The notes beneath the pieces are model-generated. The model saw nothing but the letters and a program-made list of their open reading frames with translations, was not told the origin of the DNA and did not search any database. Of a DNA stretch of 64,000 nt, positions 41,841 to 52,804 are shown one piece after another. Position numbers and translations under genes: made by a program. This stretch comes from Demequinaceae bacterium (GTDB lineage: Bacteria; Actinomycetota; Actinomycetes; Actinomycetales; Demequinaceae), in assembly GCA_016933155.1 (NCBI GenBank), contig JAFGBM010000007.1, forward strand, positions 1 through 64,000, read 5' to 3'. Positions within the stretch are counted from its first letter, which is position 1, and each line of letters starts with the position of its first letter.

Positions 41841-44102
41841 CTAGTCGCCTCGCAGCGCAACGGACGAGTCGTGGGAGAGGCCGCGCCTGTTGTGCAGACG
41901 TCGGAGGGGGCCGGGGGCCCACCAGTTCCAGTCGCCCAGCAGGGTCATGGTGGCGGGGACGAGGAACATACGGACCAGGGTGGCGTCCATGAAGACCGCG
42001 AATGCCAGACCGACCCCGACCTCCTTGATCACGAGCATGTGTCCTGCGGCGAACCCCAGGAACACCAGGATGACGATGGCCGCGGCCGACGTGATGATCC
42101 TGGCCGAGCGTTGGAGGCCGAGCCGGACCGCCTCGTCGTTCGGCACTCCCCGGTCCACGAGTTCCTTGATCCGGGACAGCAGGAAGACCTCGTAGTCCAT
42201 GGCGAGCCCGAAACCGAACGCCAGGACGAGGATGACGACGTAGGTTTCGACCCCGTCGGGCGACGCGAATCCGAGAGGCCCCTCGAGGTTGCCCCACTGG
42301 AAGAGCCAGACCAGGACCCCGATGGACGCGGTGAGGGAAAGGGCGTTGACGAGCAGGGCCTTGATCGGGACGAGGAGCGAACCCGTCATGAGGAAGAGGA
42401 GCACGAGAGTGGAGAGGACGACGATCGAAAGGGCGATGGGGGCGCCCTCCTGGATTGCGTCGACGAAGTCGATCTGGTTGGCGGCCTTGCCCCCGACGTG
42501 GAGCGCGTCCGGGGTGTCCAGGGCGCGGATCTGCGTGACGACGTCGACCGCGACCGCGCTTCCGGCGTCGGGATCGTCGAGGTAGACGCCCCAGAAGACG
42601 ATCCCACCCTGATCTCGATACGGGGCGACACCGATGACATGGGGGATCTCGGCGATCTGGGCTGCGACCTGGGCGAACTCGCTGGGGGGAGTGTCGGTCA
42701 TCATGACGATGGCCGGGTCCGCTAGGGAGGGATAGGCGAGGGGGAGGTCGGCAAGGTAGGCGCGGTCGGGGTTGTCCGGGGGCAGGAGTTCGACGTCCGA
42801 GTTCCGCATGTGGATGGAGAGGGCGGGGACGGCGAGGGCGAGGAGGATCGCGGCAGAAGCCCCGACGATGGTCCAGGGTCTCTTCTGAACCCACGCCGTC
42901 AATCGTGAGAAAGCCCCCTCGTCCCTCGTGACATCCGACGTGAAGCGGAACACGGACCGGATGAGGGGAAGGCGGGAGAGCAGGCCCGGGCGGATCAGCC
43001 GTTCCCCGTACAGGTAGGCCACGGCCGGGACGAGGGTCAGGGCGGCTGCGAGGGCGGTCACGACGACGCCGAGGGCGGCCACGCCGAAGGATCGGAGGAT
43101 CTCGGGGGCGAAGGCCAGCATCCCGGAAACAGCGATTCCGACGGTCACGGCCGAGAAGAAGACCGTCCTGCCCGCCGTCTCCATCGCCTTGACGAGGGAA
43201 TCCTCTGGGACGCGGGGAAGACCCAAAGACCTCGCCTTGGTCATCTCCTCCCGATACCTCGACACGATGAGGAGGCCATAGTCGATGCAGAGGCCGATGC
43301 CGAGAACGGTGACCACGTTCTGAGCAGAATTGGAGACGTCGAGGGGGAAGGTCAGGGCGTACACCACGACGAAGCCGCCCGCGATCGAGGCGAAGGCCCC
43401 TGCCATGGGCGTGCTGGAGGCGAGCACCCCCCCGAAGACGAGCATCATCACGAACAACGCCAGGGGCAGGGCGATGGCCTCCCCGACCAGGAGGTCACGC
43501 TCCAGCATGTCGGTGACGCTGTCGTGAAGGAGGTTCATGGAGAAGGGGAAGACCAGCGCCTCTGGGTCCACGGTGCGAAGTTCGTCGGCCATGTCCTCGT
43601 ACAGGTCGATGATCTGACGGTGAACGGAGGAAGGGGCGTCGGGGGCGACGACGGCGACGACCATGAACCCGCCCCCGTCGGTCCTCACGAGCGAGGACGG
43701 GTCGAGTCCTCCGGGGAACTCGGTCCGTCCGTATGCAGGCCCGGGAAGGGAGGCGAAGGGTGTGGCGACGGCGGCGACATCCGAGATCGATGCGAGGGCT
43801 GCGAGACCGGGCTGAAGGGCGGCAGCGATGGCGGGATCAGCCGGATCGGAGACGCGGAAATCGGCGCTGACCGTGTCGCCCTGTCGTTCCGGAGTGGTGT
43901 CGGTGAAGGTGTCGAGTACGAGGTAGCTCTCGGAGCCCTCCACTTCAGGGGCCTGAAGCGAGGTTCGCTCGCTGATTCCTCCCGTGTCGCCAATCCCGAA
44001 GGTGGCGACCCCGTACATGGCCAGGGCGGCGACCGCCCAGGTCACGATGACGGATACGGGATGACGTTCGACGAAGCGGGTGATTCGGGCGATGATCCCC
44101 AT
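41841..44102 (-). CDS. MMPL/RND-type membrane transporter (paralogue 1)
   Basis: This 753-residue protein has the MMPL layout: a first helix (VSVIVTWAVAALAMYGVATFG), an external domain, five helices including [20 protein letters not shown], a second external domain and a final five-helix set with [20 protein letters not shown]. Asp-Tyr pairs in the membrane segments are the proposed proton-relay residues. Such proteins export lipids or drugs; the substrate is unknown. It starts 25 nt after its upstream paralogue, so the two are co-transcribed. Confidence 0.9.
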   Translation of the reverse strand: MGIIARITRFVERHPVSVIVTWAVAALAMYGVATFGIGDTGGISERTSLQAPEVEGSESYLVLDTFTDTTPERQGDTVSADFRVSDPADPAIAAALQPGLAALASISDVAAVATPFASLPGPAYGRTEFPGGLDPSSLVRTDGGGFMVVAVVAPDAPSSVHRQIIDLYEDMADELRTVDPEALVFPFSMNLLHDSVTDMLERDLLVGEAIALPLALFVMMLVFGGVLASSTPMAGAFASIAGGFVVVYALTFPLDVSNSAQNVVTVLGIGLCIDYGLLIVSRYREEMTKARSLGLPRVPEDSLVKAMETAGRTVFFSAVTVGIAVSGMLAFAPEILRSFGVAALGVVVTALAAALTLVPAVAYLYGERLIRPGLLSRLPLIRSVFRFTSDVTRDEGAFSRLTAWVQKRPWTIVGASAAILLALAVPALSIHMRNSDVELLPPDNPDRAYLADLPLAYPSLADPAIVMMTDTPPSEFAQVAAQIAEIPHVIGVAPYRDQGGIVFWGVYLDDPDAGSAVAVDVVTQIRALDTPDALHVGGKAANQIDFVDAIQEGAPIALSIVVLSTLVLLFLMTGSLLVPIKALLVNALSLTASIGVLVWLFQWGNLEGPLGFASPDGVETYVVILVLAFGFGLAMDYEVFLLSRIKELVDRGVPNDEAVRLGLQRSARIITSAAAIVILVFLGFAAGHMLVIKEVGVGLAFAVFMDATLVRMFLVPATMTLLGDWNWWAPGPLRRLHNRRGLSHDSSVALRGD

Positions 44103-44127
44103 GCGGTCATGCTATCGGGGGAGTCCC

Positions 44128-46395
44128 CTAGTGGGTGAGGCTGAACCTCTCGTGGAGCCTGCGCAAGGGAGCAGGCGCCCACCAGTTCCACTTGCCCAGA
44201 AGACTCATGGTCGCGGGAACTAGAAGGAGTCGGACGAGGGTCGCATCGAGGAGCACCGCGACGGCGAGCCCGAACCCGACCTCCTTGATGATCAGGAGGT
44301 CGCCGAAGGCGAACCCGATGAATACCAGAACGATGACGGCCGCTGCGGACGTGATGATCCGCCCCGATCGCTGGAGGCCCACCCGGACGGCCTCATCGTC
44401 TGACATTCCCTGGTCGACGAGTTCCTTGATGCGGGAGAGAAGGAAGACCTCATAGTCCATGGCGAGACCGAAACCGAAGCACACGAGGACGATGACCACG
44501 TAGATCTCGATCCCCCCGGGTGGATCGAATCCGAGAATCCCGGAGAGGTTGCCGTACTGGAAGATCCATACCAGCACGCCGAGGGTCGCGGCGAGCGACA
44601 GGGCATTCACGATGAGGGCCTTGATGGGCATGAGGAGGGAACCCGTCATGAGGAAGAGGAGCGCGACGACCGCAAGGATCACGATTCCGAGCCCGATGAG
44701 ACCGCTCGTGGCGACCGCGTTGGAGAAGTCCAGGAGGCCCGCCGCCTGACCCCCGACGTAGACCCGGAAGGGAGCGTCCATCGCGCGCAGGTCCTCAACG
44801 ACCGCGACGGCTTCGGGCCCGCCGGGATCGGATTCCACGATCGAGATTCCGGCCACGGACATGCCGTCACGCTCGAGGGCGGGGGAGAAGCCACGCACCC
44901 CCTCGATATCCGCGGCGTCCGCAAGCCAGACGTCGAGCTCACCCGGCGTCCCCTCCGAGACGACGAGGATGTCGGGTTCCGCAAGGGCCGGGAAGGAGTC
45001 GTGCATCACGTCGAGGAATTCCCGCCGTTCGAAGTCTGCGGGGAGGAGTTCGACCTCGGAGTTGCGGGGGATGAAGGCCAGGACGGGTGCGGCGAGGATC
45101 AGGACGAGCACGAGGGTGGAGGCGAGGGTGAACCAGCGTCGCTTCTGAATCCATGCGGCGAGCGACGCGAGGGGTCCCTCGTCTCTGGACACGTTCGCGG
45201 TGTGATGGAGGATGAACTTGAGGGCTCTAATGCGCCGGAGGGGGCTCGGGCGTCCGATCTTTGCGCCGAAGGCAAAGGCCACAGCGGGAACGAGGGTGAG
45301 CGCGGTCGCAAGCGCCAGGACGACGATGGCCAGCCCCGCGGCTCCGAATCCACGCATCATCTCGGTGTTGAAGGTCAGCATCCCCCCGACGCTGAGGGCG
45401 ACGATCAGACCTGAGTAGAAGACCGTGCGTCCGGCGGACATCATGGTCCGCTCAAGGGCGGCGGCACGGCTCTCCCTCGTGCCCCCCTTTGGCTGGAGAT
45501 GGAAGAGCTCCTCTCGATATCGGGAGACGATGAGCAGCCCGTAGTCGATCGACAGTCCCACCCCCAGGATGCTGACGATGTTGATCGCCGCGCTGTTGAG
45601 GTTCATCGGATACGAGAGCGCGAAGAGGGCAGCCAAACCAGAGGCGATGGAGGCGAGGGCGCCAGCGATCGGGGTGGAGGCCGCCAGGAATCCCCCGAAG
45701 ACGAGGACCATGACGACGAGGGCGATCGGGACCGCGACGAGTTCCCCCCGGATGAGGTCGTGCTCGACCAGACCCTCGAAGTCGTGCAGGAGGAGGGGGA
45801 CGGAGAACGTGTAGGCACGCGGATCCGCGTCAGAGAAGCCGGGAAAGACTTCCGATCGAAGGTAGGCGAGGGTGGAGTCGACGATGGCCTCGACGGCGGC
45901 ATGGGCGCGGTACGTCGCGGCCTCGTCGTCGAGCTCGGCGAATCGGACGATGATAACGAACCCGGTCCCGTCGGATGCGACCAGGGATCCTGGATTGACC
46001 GTCGCCGACGACTGCGGGAGGGACAGGGCATCGACCCCGGGTGTGATGCCAGAAGGCGATATGACGACGCCGACACCGTCCGTTCCGGACATGGCCAGGA
46101 CGCCGGGGACGAAGGCCGCAGCCACCACGGGATCGAAGGGGGACAGGCCGACGACCGCCGTGGTGAGGCTCGTTCCATTTCCGGGCTGTACCGCACCGGC
46201 GGAAAACTGGGCGGCGATGTCGCTGTCGGAGCCGGGAATAGAGGGGGCTCCCATGTCGACCCGCTGAAGCAAGCCGCCGTCGCCCACCCCGGCGAAGGCC
46301 AGGACGAGCGAACCCGCCGTGACGGTGGCCCAGGTGACGATCACGACGATCGGACGTCGCACGATGAGGCGAGCGATCCGAGTGAAGATCCTCAT
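44128..46395 (-). CDS. MMPL/RND-type membrane transporter (paralogue 2)
   Basis: The protein has 755 residues from ATG 46395 ([20 protein letters not shown]). I chose this start because it aligns with the paralogue; an ATG 144 nt upstream would extend into the rarA coding region. It has the same two-half design with [20 protein letters not shown] and [20 protein letters not shown]. Both tandem copies have the basic loop RDEG before helices. It may assemble with paralogue 1 or have another substrate. Lipid export for the PI-mannoside-containing envelope is a reasonable guess only. Confidence 0.9.
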   Translation of the reverse strand: MRIFTRIARLIVRRPIVVIVTWATVTAGSLVLAFAGVGDGGLLQRVDMGAPSIPGSDSDIAAQFSAGAVQPGNGTSLTTAVVGLSPFDPVVAAAFVPGVLAMSGTDGVGVVISPSGITPGVDALSLPQSSATVNPGSLVASDGTGFVIIVRFAELDDEAATYRAHAAVEAIVDSTLAYLRSEVFPGFSDADPRAYTFSVPLLLHDFEGLVEHDLIRGELVAVPIALVVMVLVFGGFLAASTPIAGALASIASGLAALFALSYPMNLNSAAINIVSILGVGLSIDYGLLIVSRYREELFHLQPKGGTRESRAAALERTMMSAGRTVFYSGLIVALSVGGMLTFNTEMMRGFGAAGLAIVVLALATALTLVPAVAFAFGAKIGRPSPLRRIRALKFILHHTANVSRDEGPLASLAAWIQKRRWFTLASTLVLVLILAAPVLAFIPRNSEVELLPADFERREFLDVMHDSFPALAEPDILVVSEGTPGELDVWLADAADIEGVRGFSPALERDGMSVAGISIVESDPGGPEAVAVVEDLRAMDAPFRVYVGGQAAGLLDFSNAVATSGLIGLGIVILAVVALLFLMTGSLLMPIKALIVNALSLAATLGVLVWIFQYGNLSGILGFDPPGGIEIYVVIVLVCFGFGLAMDYEVFLLSRIKELVDQGMSDDEAVRVGLQRSGRIITSAAAVIVLVFIGFAFGDLLIIKEVGFGLAVAVLLDATLVRLLLVPATMSLLGKWNWWAPAPLRRLHERFSLTH

Positions 46396-46447
46396 GTACG
46401 CCACGCTATCCGGGGGATGGTCGCCCCGCATCCCTAGAGTGGGGGAT

Positions 46448-47785
46448 ATGGACCTCTTCGATTCGGCACGCACGAACGCCAGGGGGGTGCCGGAGCCCTC
46501 CGGGTCGAGTCCCCTCGCCGTCCGGATGCGGCCCGCCACCCTCGATGAGGTCGTGGGTCAGGACCACCTGCTTCGCCGGGGCAGCCCCCTCCGAAGGCTC
46601 GTGGTCGAGGAGGATGCCGCCGCCTCGGTCCTCCTGTGGGGACCACCGGGTACGGGCAAGACCACCCTCGCCTACCTTGTTGCGGGTCAGCGACGTTTCG
46701 CCGAGCTCTCCGCCGTCACTGCGGGAGTCAAGGACGTCCGAGCCCTGATCGAGGAGTCCAAGCGACGGGTCGCCATGGGAGAACCCGAGACGGTCCTCTT
46801 CATCGACGAGGTGCATCGGTTCACCAAAACCCAGCAGGACGTCCTGCTCCCCGCCGTCGAGAATCGCTGGATCACGCTCATTGGCGCGACGACGGAGAAC
46901 CCGTCGTTCTCCGTCGTCGGACCCCTCCTCAGCCGGTCGCTCCTCCTGATCCTCAAACCCCTCGAGGACGAGGATCTTCGCATCGTCATCGAGCGCGCCC
47001 TTCGGGACGAACGGGGCTTGAAGGGCTCGGTTCGGCTGGACGACGATGCCCGCGAACACATCGTCAAGGTGGCGGGGGCGGACGCCAGGAAGGCACTCAC
47101 CCTCCTCGAGGCCCTGGCGTCGGCCGCGGGCAATGGGGGAGCGATAACGGCGGAGTTGGCCCGGGAGTCCATGGATGCGGCCCTCGTCGCCTACGACAGA
47201 ACGGGGGATCAGCATTACGACGTCATCAGCGCGTTCATCAAGTCAATCAGGGGAAGCGACGTCGACGCCGCCCTGCACTACCTGGCCCGGATGGTCGTCG
47301 CGGGGGAGGACCCCCGTTTCATCGCCCGTCGCCTCGTCATCCTGGCCGCGGAGGACATCGGAATGGCCGACCCCCAAGGCCTCGTCGTCGCCCAGGCCGC
47401 GGCCGATGCCGTCTCGTTCATCGGCATGCCGGAAGGGCGCATCGTCCTGGCCGAGGCCGTTGCCTACTTGTCCACGGCGCCCAAGTCCAACCGCTCGTAC
47501 CTGGCGATCGACAAGGCCGTCGCTGACATCACGGGGGGGAAGTCGGGGCCCGTGCCGACCCACCTCAGGAATCCCACATCCTCGATGACGGAAGGACTCG
47601 GATTCGGCAAGGGCTACCGGTACGCCCACGACGAGCCCCACGGGGTGGCCGAGCAGGGCTACCTTCCTGAGGGCCTGGAGGACGCCCGATACTACGAACC
47701 GACCGATCGGGGATTCGAGAGGGACGTCGGGGTGAGGCTCGATCGGATCCGTTCCCTGCTCGGTCGTGGAAAAAGCGCCCAGTAA
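46448..47785 (+). CDS. rarA: Replication-associated recombination protein RarA (MgsA)
   Basis: This 445-residue AAA+ ATPase is related to clamp-loader subunits and acts at stalled forks. It has Walker A GPPGTGKT (65-72), Walker [11 protein letters not shown], sensor 1 GATTENPSF and the C-terminal tetramer domain with [27 protein letters not shown], a family signature. ATG 46448 lies 53 bp from the divergent MMPL start. It is followed by rpsD as in many Micrococcales. Confidence 0.95.
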   Translation: MDLFDSARTNARGVPEPSGSSPLAVRMRPATLDEVVGQDHLLRRGSPLRRLVVEEDAAASVLLWGPPGTGKTTLAYLVAGQRRFAELSAVTAGVKDVRALIEESKRRVAMGEPETVLFIDEVHRFTKTQQDVLLPAVENRWITLIGATTENPSFSVVGPLLSRSLLLILKPLEDEDLRIVIERALRDERGLKGSVRLDDDAREHIVKVAGADARKALTLLEALASAAGNGGAITAELARESMDAALVAYDRTGDQHYDVISAFIKSIRGSDVDAALHYLARMVVAGEDPRFIARRLVILAAEDIGMADPQGLVVAQAAADAVSFIGMPEGRIVLAEAVAYLSTAPKSNRSYLAIDKAVADITGGKSGPVPTHLRNPTSSMTEGLGFGKGYRYAHDEPHGVAEQGYLPEGLEDARYYEPTDRGFERDVGVRLDRIRSLLGRGKSAQ

Positions 47786-47789
47786 CCGC

Positions 47790-47881
47790 TATCCTTGTGC
47801 GAGCCCTCGCGGCGAGCTGGCTGCTCTTGCCGTGTCCATATCGAATGGCGCTCCGCGCCCCATGGTCAAAAAGGAAATCAG
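47790..47881 (+). promoter_or_regulatory. rpsD leader with candidate -10 element
   Basis: A TATCCT hexamer at 47790-47795 directly after the rarA stop could be a -10 element; the -35 match is poor. The rest of the leader has a short GC hairpin (ATGGCGC/GCGCCCCAT region) and then AAGGAA (47871-47876), 5 nt before the TTG start. Confidence 0.35.
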
Positions 47882-48508
47882 TTGAGTTCTGTCACCCGCG
47901 CGCGCCGCCAGGTGCGCTTGAGCCGTGCCCTTGGTCTGGCCTTGACCCCTAAGGCGGTCAAGCACTACGAGAAGCGCCCCTACCCGCCCGGCGAGCACGG
48001 CCGCAATGTGCGTCGCAAGGAATCCGACTTCGCCGTCCGGCTTCGGGAGAAGCAGCGTCTGCGCGCCCAGTATGGGCTCCGCGAGAAGCAGATGGCCCGC
48101 ATCTTCGATGAGGCGAGGAAGGTTCCCGGTCGGACCGGTGAGGCCTTCGTCGAACTCTTGGAGATGCGGATCGACGCCCTCGTCCTTCGTGCCGGCTTCG
48201 CCCGGACGATCCTGCAGGCCCGTCAGTCAGTCCTTCACCGCCACATCCTCGTCGACGGCCAGATCGTCGACCGGCCGTCGCAGCGCGTCCAGCCCGGCCA
48301 GACCATCCAGGTCAAGCCGAAGGCGGCCTCGCTCGATCCCTACATGGCCGCCGCCGCCGGCGCCCACCGGGATGTCCTTCCCGAGGTGCCGGACTATCTG
48401 GATGTCCAGTTGGAGAAGCTGACGGCCAAACTCGTCAGGCGACCCAAGAGGTCGGAGGTCCCCGTGACCTGCGACGTCCAGTTGGTCGTCGAGTTCTACG
48501 CTCGATAG
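47882..48508 (+). CDS. rpsD: 30S ribosomal protein S4
   Basis: The protein has 208 residues from TTG 47882, supported by AAGGAA five bases upstream and by the expected N-terminus (VTRARRQVRLSRALG). It has the conserved PPGEHGRNVRRKESDFAVRLREKQRLRAQYG and the S4 RNA-binding domain (RIDALVLRAGFARTILQARQ, then HRHILVDGQIVD). The N-terminal zinc cysteines are absent, so it is the zinc-free form. S4 is a primary 16S rRNA binder. It stands alone between rarA and alaS, as in many Micrococcales. Confidence 0.96.
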   Translation: MSSVTRARRQVRLSRALGLALTPKAVKHYEKRPYPPGEHGRNVRRKESDFAVRLREKQRLRAQYGLREKQMARIFDEARKVPGRTGEAFVELLEMRIDALVLRAGFARTILQARQSVLHRHILVDGQIVDRPSQRVQPGQTIQVKPKAASLDPYMAAAAGAHRDVLPEVPDYLDVQLEKLTAKLVRRPKRSEVPVTCDVQLVVEFYAR

Positions 48509-48532
48509 GTGCCCCGGCCCTAAGGAGGGAAG

Positions 48533-51202
48533 ATGCGCACCTCGGACATTCGTCGGCGTTGGCTCGACTACTTCGAAGGGAACGGCCACCAGGTTGTCCC
48601 GTCGGCGTCTCTCGTGTCACCCGACCCGTCCCTGCTGTTCACCGTGGCGGGGATGGTGCCGTTCATCCCCTACATGCTCGGCGCCCAGCCCGCGCCTTGG
48701 CCCACGGCCGCGTCCGTCCAGAAGTGCATCCGTACCGTCGACATCGACGAGGTGGGGAAGACGACCCGTCACGGGACGTTCTTCCAGATGTGCGGGAACT
48801 TCTCCTTCGGGGACTACTTCAAGGATGAGGCGATCCGCTATGCCTGGGATCTTGTCACAGGAGAGGAGTCCGACGGCAAGTACGGATTCGACCCCGACGC
48901 CATCTGGGTCACGGTCTTCGAGGAGGACGATGAGGCCGCCGCCCTGTGGAAGGAGGTCGCGGGCCTACCCCCTGAGCGGATCCAACGTCGGGGAATGAAA
49001 GACAACTTCTGGTCGACGGGCCAGCCCGGACCCGCGGGCCCCTGTTCGGAGATATACGTCGACCGGGGTCCCGCCCATGGGAAGGACGGCGGGCCGATCG
49101 TCGACGAGAGCCGCTTCCTCGAGATTTGGAACCTCGTCTTCATGCAGTACGAGCGGGGGGCAGGCGGGGGGAAGGATGGCTTTCCCATCCTCGGCGACCT
49201 CAAGCAGAAGAACATCGACACCGGGTTGGGGCTGGAGCGCGTGGCGTTCCTCAAGCAGGGCGTCGACAATATGTACGAAATTGACGAGGTCATCCCGGTG
49301 ATCCGCCAGGCGGAGCAACTCTCCGGGCGTGTCTACGGGAAGAACCACGAGGACGACGTCCGGATGCGGGTGGTGGCCGACCACGTCCGCAGTTCCCTCA
49401 TGCTCATCGGCGACGGGGTGATTCCAGGAAACGAGGGCCGGGGGTACGTGCTACGACGGCTTCTCAGGCGATCCGTTCGCGCGATGCGCCTCATGGGGGT
49501 CGAGGACCCGGCCCTGCCCGCCCTCCTGCCGGCCTCGAAGGATGCCATGAGCGCGTCCTACCCGGAGGTCGAGAAGGAGTTCGGGCGCATCTCCCAGGTC
49601 GCCTATGCGGAGGAGGAAGCCTTCCGGCGCACCCTCGTCTCCGGTACGACGATCCTCGACACGGCGGTGGCGAAGACGAAGGAAGACGGGGGGCACGTGC
49701 TCGACGCTTCGGACGCCTTCACCCTCCACGACACCTACGGTTTCCCCATCGACCTCACCCTGGAGATGGCTGCCGAATCCGGCCTTCAAGTGGACGAGGA
49801 GGGCTTCCGCGCCCTCATGAAGGAGCAGCGAGACCGAGCCAGGGCAGACGCGAAGGCGAAGAAGGGCGGCCACGCCGACATCAAGGTCTACCAGCACCTC
49901 AAGGACGAGGCCGCGACGGAGTTCACGGGGTACGAGGAACTCCAGACGGCGAGCGAGATCCGGGCGATCGTGTCAGCCGGGGCGCTCGTCCAACGGGCCA
50001 CGACGGGAGAGACGGTCGAGGTCATTCTGCCCAAGACGCCGTTCTATGCGGAGTCGGGAGGCCAGGAGGCCGATGCCGGGATCATCCTCGCCCCGGGGGC
50101 GACCCTGGAAGTCCTGGACGTCCAGAAGCCGGTCCGGGGCCTGACCGTCCACACCGTCAAGGTGGTCGAGGGTGATATCGAGGTGGGGGAGGGGGTCTCG
50201 GCCCAGGTCGATCACGAATGGCGCACCGGGGCCCGCCAAGCGCACTCGGGCACCCACCTGCTCCACGCCGCGCTTCGCCAGGTGCTCGGGCCGGACGCCC
50301 TCCAGTCCGGTTCCTACAACAAGCCTGGATACCTCCGGCTCGACTTCTCCTGGCCATCGGGCATCAGCCAGGAGGCGAGGAGCGAGATCGAGGAGGTCAC
50401 GAACCGCGCCATCCGGAGCGATCTCAAGGTCGGTTGGCAGTACATGAGCATCAGCGACGCCAAGGAGTGGGGGGCCCTGGCCCTCTTCGGCGAGACCTAC
50501 GACGAGGTGGTCAGGGTCGTGGAGATCGGAGGTCCCTGGTCCCGGGAACTCTGCGGCGGCACCCATGTCGAGCACGCCAGCCAGGTGGGGATGGTCGCCG
50601 TGACGACGGAGAGTTCGATCGGTTCGGGGGTGCGCAGGATCGAGGCATTCGTCGGGATCGAGGCGTTCCAGAATCTCGCGGCCGAGCGGGCCCTCGTCGC
50701 AGAGCTCACCACGCTTCTCAAGGCCCAGCCCTCGGAAGTCGTCCCACGTATCGAACGGCTCCTTGAGCGGGTGGGGGAGGCCGAGCGTCGCCTGGCCTCT
50801 TTCCAGAAGCAGGAGACCCTGAAGCAGGCCGGAAGCTTGGTCGAAACAGCCGATGAGGTGAATGGCATCCGTGTGGTCGCTCACCAGATGGCGGGGGTCG
50901 CGGGCGTTGAGGATGTCCGCGTCCTCGTCACGGATGTGAGGTCACGCCTCGGAGATGCCTCCCCGACGGTGGTGACTATTGCTTGTGTCTCGGAGGACGG
51001 GCGTCCGGCGATCGTTGTCGCGACGAATGCTCCAGCCAGGGATGCAGGCCTCCAAGCAGGCGACCTCGTGAAGACGGCATCAGGCGTCCTAGGCGGAGGC
51101 GGCGGAGGGAAGCCGGACCTCGCCCAGGGCGGGGGGCAGGATGCCCAGGCGATCCCCGCAGCCCTCAATGCCATCCGCGAGGCGATCGCGAAGCGTGGCT
51201 GA
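48533..51202 (+). CDS. alaS: Alanine-tRNA ligase
   Basis: The protein has 889 residues from ATG 48533, with AAGGAGGG upstream. Order: class II catalytic core (FTVAGMVPFIPYMLG, TRHGTFFQMCGNFSFGDYF), tRNA-binding region, editing domain with HxxxH (HSGTHLLHA) and the CGGTHVEH zinc motif, and the C-terminal oligomerisation domain with a Gly-rich GGGGGGKPDLAQGGG. All metal ligands for editing are present, so mischarged Ser and Gly should be cleared. The stop overlaps the ruvX start. Confidence 0.97.
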   Translation: MRTSDIRRRWLDYFEGNGHQVVPSASLVSPDPSLLFTVAGMVPFIPYMLGAQPAPWPTAASVQKCIRTVDIDEVGKTTRHGTFFQMCGNFSFGDYFKDEAIRYAWDLVTGEESDGKYGFDPDAIWVTVFEEDDEAAALWKEVAGLPPERIQRRGMKDNFWSTGQPGPAGPCSEIYVDRGPAHGKDGGPIVDESRFLEIWNLVFMQYERGAGGGKDGFPILGDLKQKNIDTGLGLERVAFLKQGVDNMYEIDEVIPVIRQAEQLSGRVYGKNHEDDVRMRVVADHVRSSLMLIGDGVIPGNEGRGYVLRRLLRRSVRAMRLMGVEDPALPALLPASKDAMSASYPEVEKEFGRISQVAYAEEEAFRRTLVSGTTILDTAVAKTKEDGGHVLDASDAFTLHDTYGFPIDLTLEMAAESGLQVDEEGFRALMKEQRDRARADAKAKKGGHADIKVYQHLKDEAATEFTGYEELQTASEIRAIVSAGALVQRATTGETVEVILPKTPFYAESGGQEADAGIILAPGATLEVLDVQKPVRGLTVHTVKVVEGDIEVGEGVSAQVDHEWRTGARQAHSGTHLLHAALRQVLGPDALQSGSYNKPGYLRLDFSWPSGISQEARSEIEEVTNRAIRSDLKVGWQYMSISDAKEWGALALFGETYDEVVRVVEIGGPWSRELCGGTHVEHASQVGMVAVTTESSIGSGVRRIEAFVGIEAFQNLAAERALVAELTTLLKAQPSEVVPRIERLLERVGEAERRLASFQKQETLKQAGSLVETADEVNGIRVVAHQMAGVAGVEDVRVLVTDVRSRLGDASPTVVTIACVSEDGRPAIVVATNAPARDAGLQAGDLVKTASGVLGGGGGGKPDLAQGGGQDAQAIPAALNAIREAIAKRG

Positions 51203-51683
51203 GGCAGGGGCGGAAGCCCCGCAACCTCAGGGGCCCTGGGCCTCGGTCGACGTCGGCACCGTCAGGGTCGGGATCGCGGCCACCGATCCAGAACGGAGGA
51301 TGGCTTTCCCGGTCGAGACCGTTCCCAGGAATCGGGACACCGTTGGCCGCATCGCAACCATCGTCGAGGACAGGGGAATCGTCGCCGTCTTCGTGGGGCT
51401 GCCCTTGACCCTCGCGGGGAGGGAGGGGCCGTCGGCCGAGGACGCCAGAAGTCTCGCCGGGGATCTCGCGCAACGCCTGGCCGTCCCGGTGCGTTTAGTC
51501 GACGAGAGGCTCTCGACGTCGTCCGCGAGTGCCGCCCTGCGTCAAGCGGGCAGGAACGCGCGTCGGCAGAGGGAGGTCATCGACCAGGCTGCCGCAGTCG
51601 TGATCCTGGAGACGGTGCTGGATGGCTGGAATAATGGGATACTGGGTAATCTGACCGAACAAGTAGCGCAAGGGGAATCATGA
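51195..51683 (+). CDS. ruvX: Holliday junction resolvase-like / pre-16S rRNA nuclease RuvX (YqgF)
   Basis: The protein has 162 residues from GTG 51195, overlapping alaS by 8 nt. The RNase H-like fold shows SVDVGTVRVGIA with the first Asp, VGLPLTLAGREG, DERLST and a final Asp in DQAAAVVILE. YqgF-family nucleases mature the 5' end of 16S rRNA. The gene is coupled to mltG by a 4-nt overlap. Confidence 0.93.
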   Translation: MAEAGAEAPQPQGPWASVDVGTVRVGIAATDPERRMAFPVETVPRNRDTVGRIATIVEDRGIVAVFVGLPLTLAGREGPSAEDARSLAGDLAQRLAVPVRLVDERLSTSSASAALRQAGRNARRQREVIDQAAAVVILETVLDGWNNGILGNLTEQVAQGES

Positions 51684-52804
51684 CGGACTTGTTTGAGATC
51701 GAGGCGCCGACGACCACGACGTCCCTCGAACTCCGTCGACTCCAACGTGACGCGCGTCGGCACCAGCGACGCATCCGCACCCTCATCGCCTCGGCGATCG
51801 CCCTCGTCGTCTTCGCCCTGGGCGCCTCGATCGCCTGGAACTTCCTGCAGGCGTTCAAGTCGGCCGACGGAACGGTGGCCGACTACACCGGCTACGGCCA
51901 GGGGCAGGTCCAGATCATCATCAACGTCGGCGATGACGGACTCGCCGTGGGGAAGACACTGCAAGAAAACGGCGTGGTCGCTTCCGTCGACGCCTTCTGG
52001 AACGCTTGCCTGGCGAAGCCGGGTGCCTTCGAGAAGGTCCAGCCGGGCTATTACGTCCTCCCCAAGGAGATGAAGGCGGAGTACGCGCTCAGTGCCCTCC
52101 TCGATCGCGATCGGAAGATCGAGAAGAACATCACCATCGTCGAGGGCAAGACCGTCGAGTGGATCCTCGACAAAGTCGCCTCGATCACGGGGTATTCGAT
52201 CGAGGAGGTCCAGGCGGTTGCCGCCGACGTCGAGGCACTCGGCCTTCCGGAAGAAGCGGGCGGCAACCTCGAGGGGTGGCTCTTCCCCAGTACCTACAGT
52301 TTCGATCCCGACGTTCATCCCCAGGACGTCCTGGCCAAGATGGTCCAGACGACCGTGACCGTGCTCGAGAGGAACGGCATTCCTCGGGAGGATTGGCAGG
52401 AGACCCTGATCATCGCCTCCCTCATCGAGAGGGAAGCCGGGTCGGATGCCGACAGGCCCCTGGTGTCGAGCGTGATCCAGAACCGACTCAGCCGCGGGAT
52501 GCACCTCGAGTTCTGTTCGACGATCAGGTACTTCCTTCCCGGGGGTCTCTCCGTGACGACGGCGGAGACCCAGACCAAGAATCCGTACAACACCTACCTC
52601 AACGCAGGCCTTCCCCCGGGCCCCATCGCCTCCCCGGGCGAGGCGTCGATCAAGGCCGCGTACGAGCCTGCCGAATCGAACTATCTCTTCTTCGTCACCG
52701 TGAACCCCGTGACCGGCGAGACCCGCTTCGCCGCGACACTGCCCGAGCACAACGCCAACAAGGCCCTGTACAAGCAGTGGTGCACCGACAATGGGGGATG
52801 CTGA
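51680..52804 (+). CDS. mltG: Endolytic murein transglycosylase MltG (YceG-like)
   Basis: This 374-residue protein has a short cytoplasmic arginine-rich N-terminus, one membrane helix (ASAIALVVFALGASIAWNFL) and an external LysM-like plus YceG catalytic domain. The catalytic Glu lies in ASLIEREAG (E250), followed by VSSVIQNRLSRGM and the late YNTYLNAGLPPGPIASPG. It cuts nascent glycan strands and so helps end their synthesis. The position between ruvX and aroE is conserved in actinobacteria. Confidence 0.95.
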   Translation: MTDLFEIEAPTTTTSLELRRLQRDARRHQRRIRTLIASAIALVVFALGASIAWNFLQAFKSADGTVADYTGYGQGQVQIIINVGDDGLAVGKTLQENGVVASVDAFWNACLAKPGAFEKVQPGYYVLPKEMKAEYALSALLDRDRKIEKNITIVEGKTVEWILDKVASITGYSIEEVQAVAADVEALGLPEEAGGNLEGWLFPSTYSFDPDVHPQDVLAKMVQTTVTVLERNGIPREDWQETLIIASLIEREAGSDADRPLVSSVIQNRLSRGMHLEFCSTIRYFLPGGLSVTTAETQTKNPYNTYLNAGLPPGPIASPGEASIKAAYEPAESNYLFFVTVNPVTGETRFAATLPEHNANKALYKQWCTDNGGC

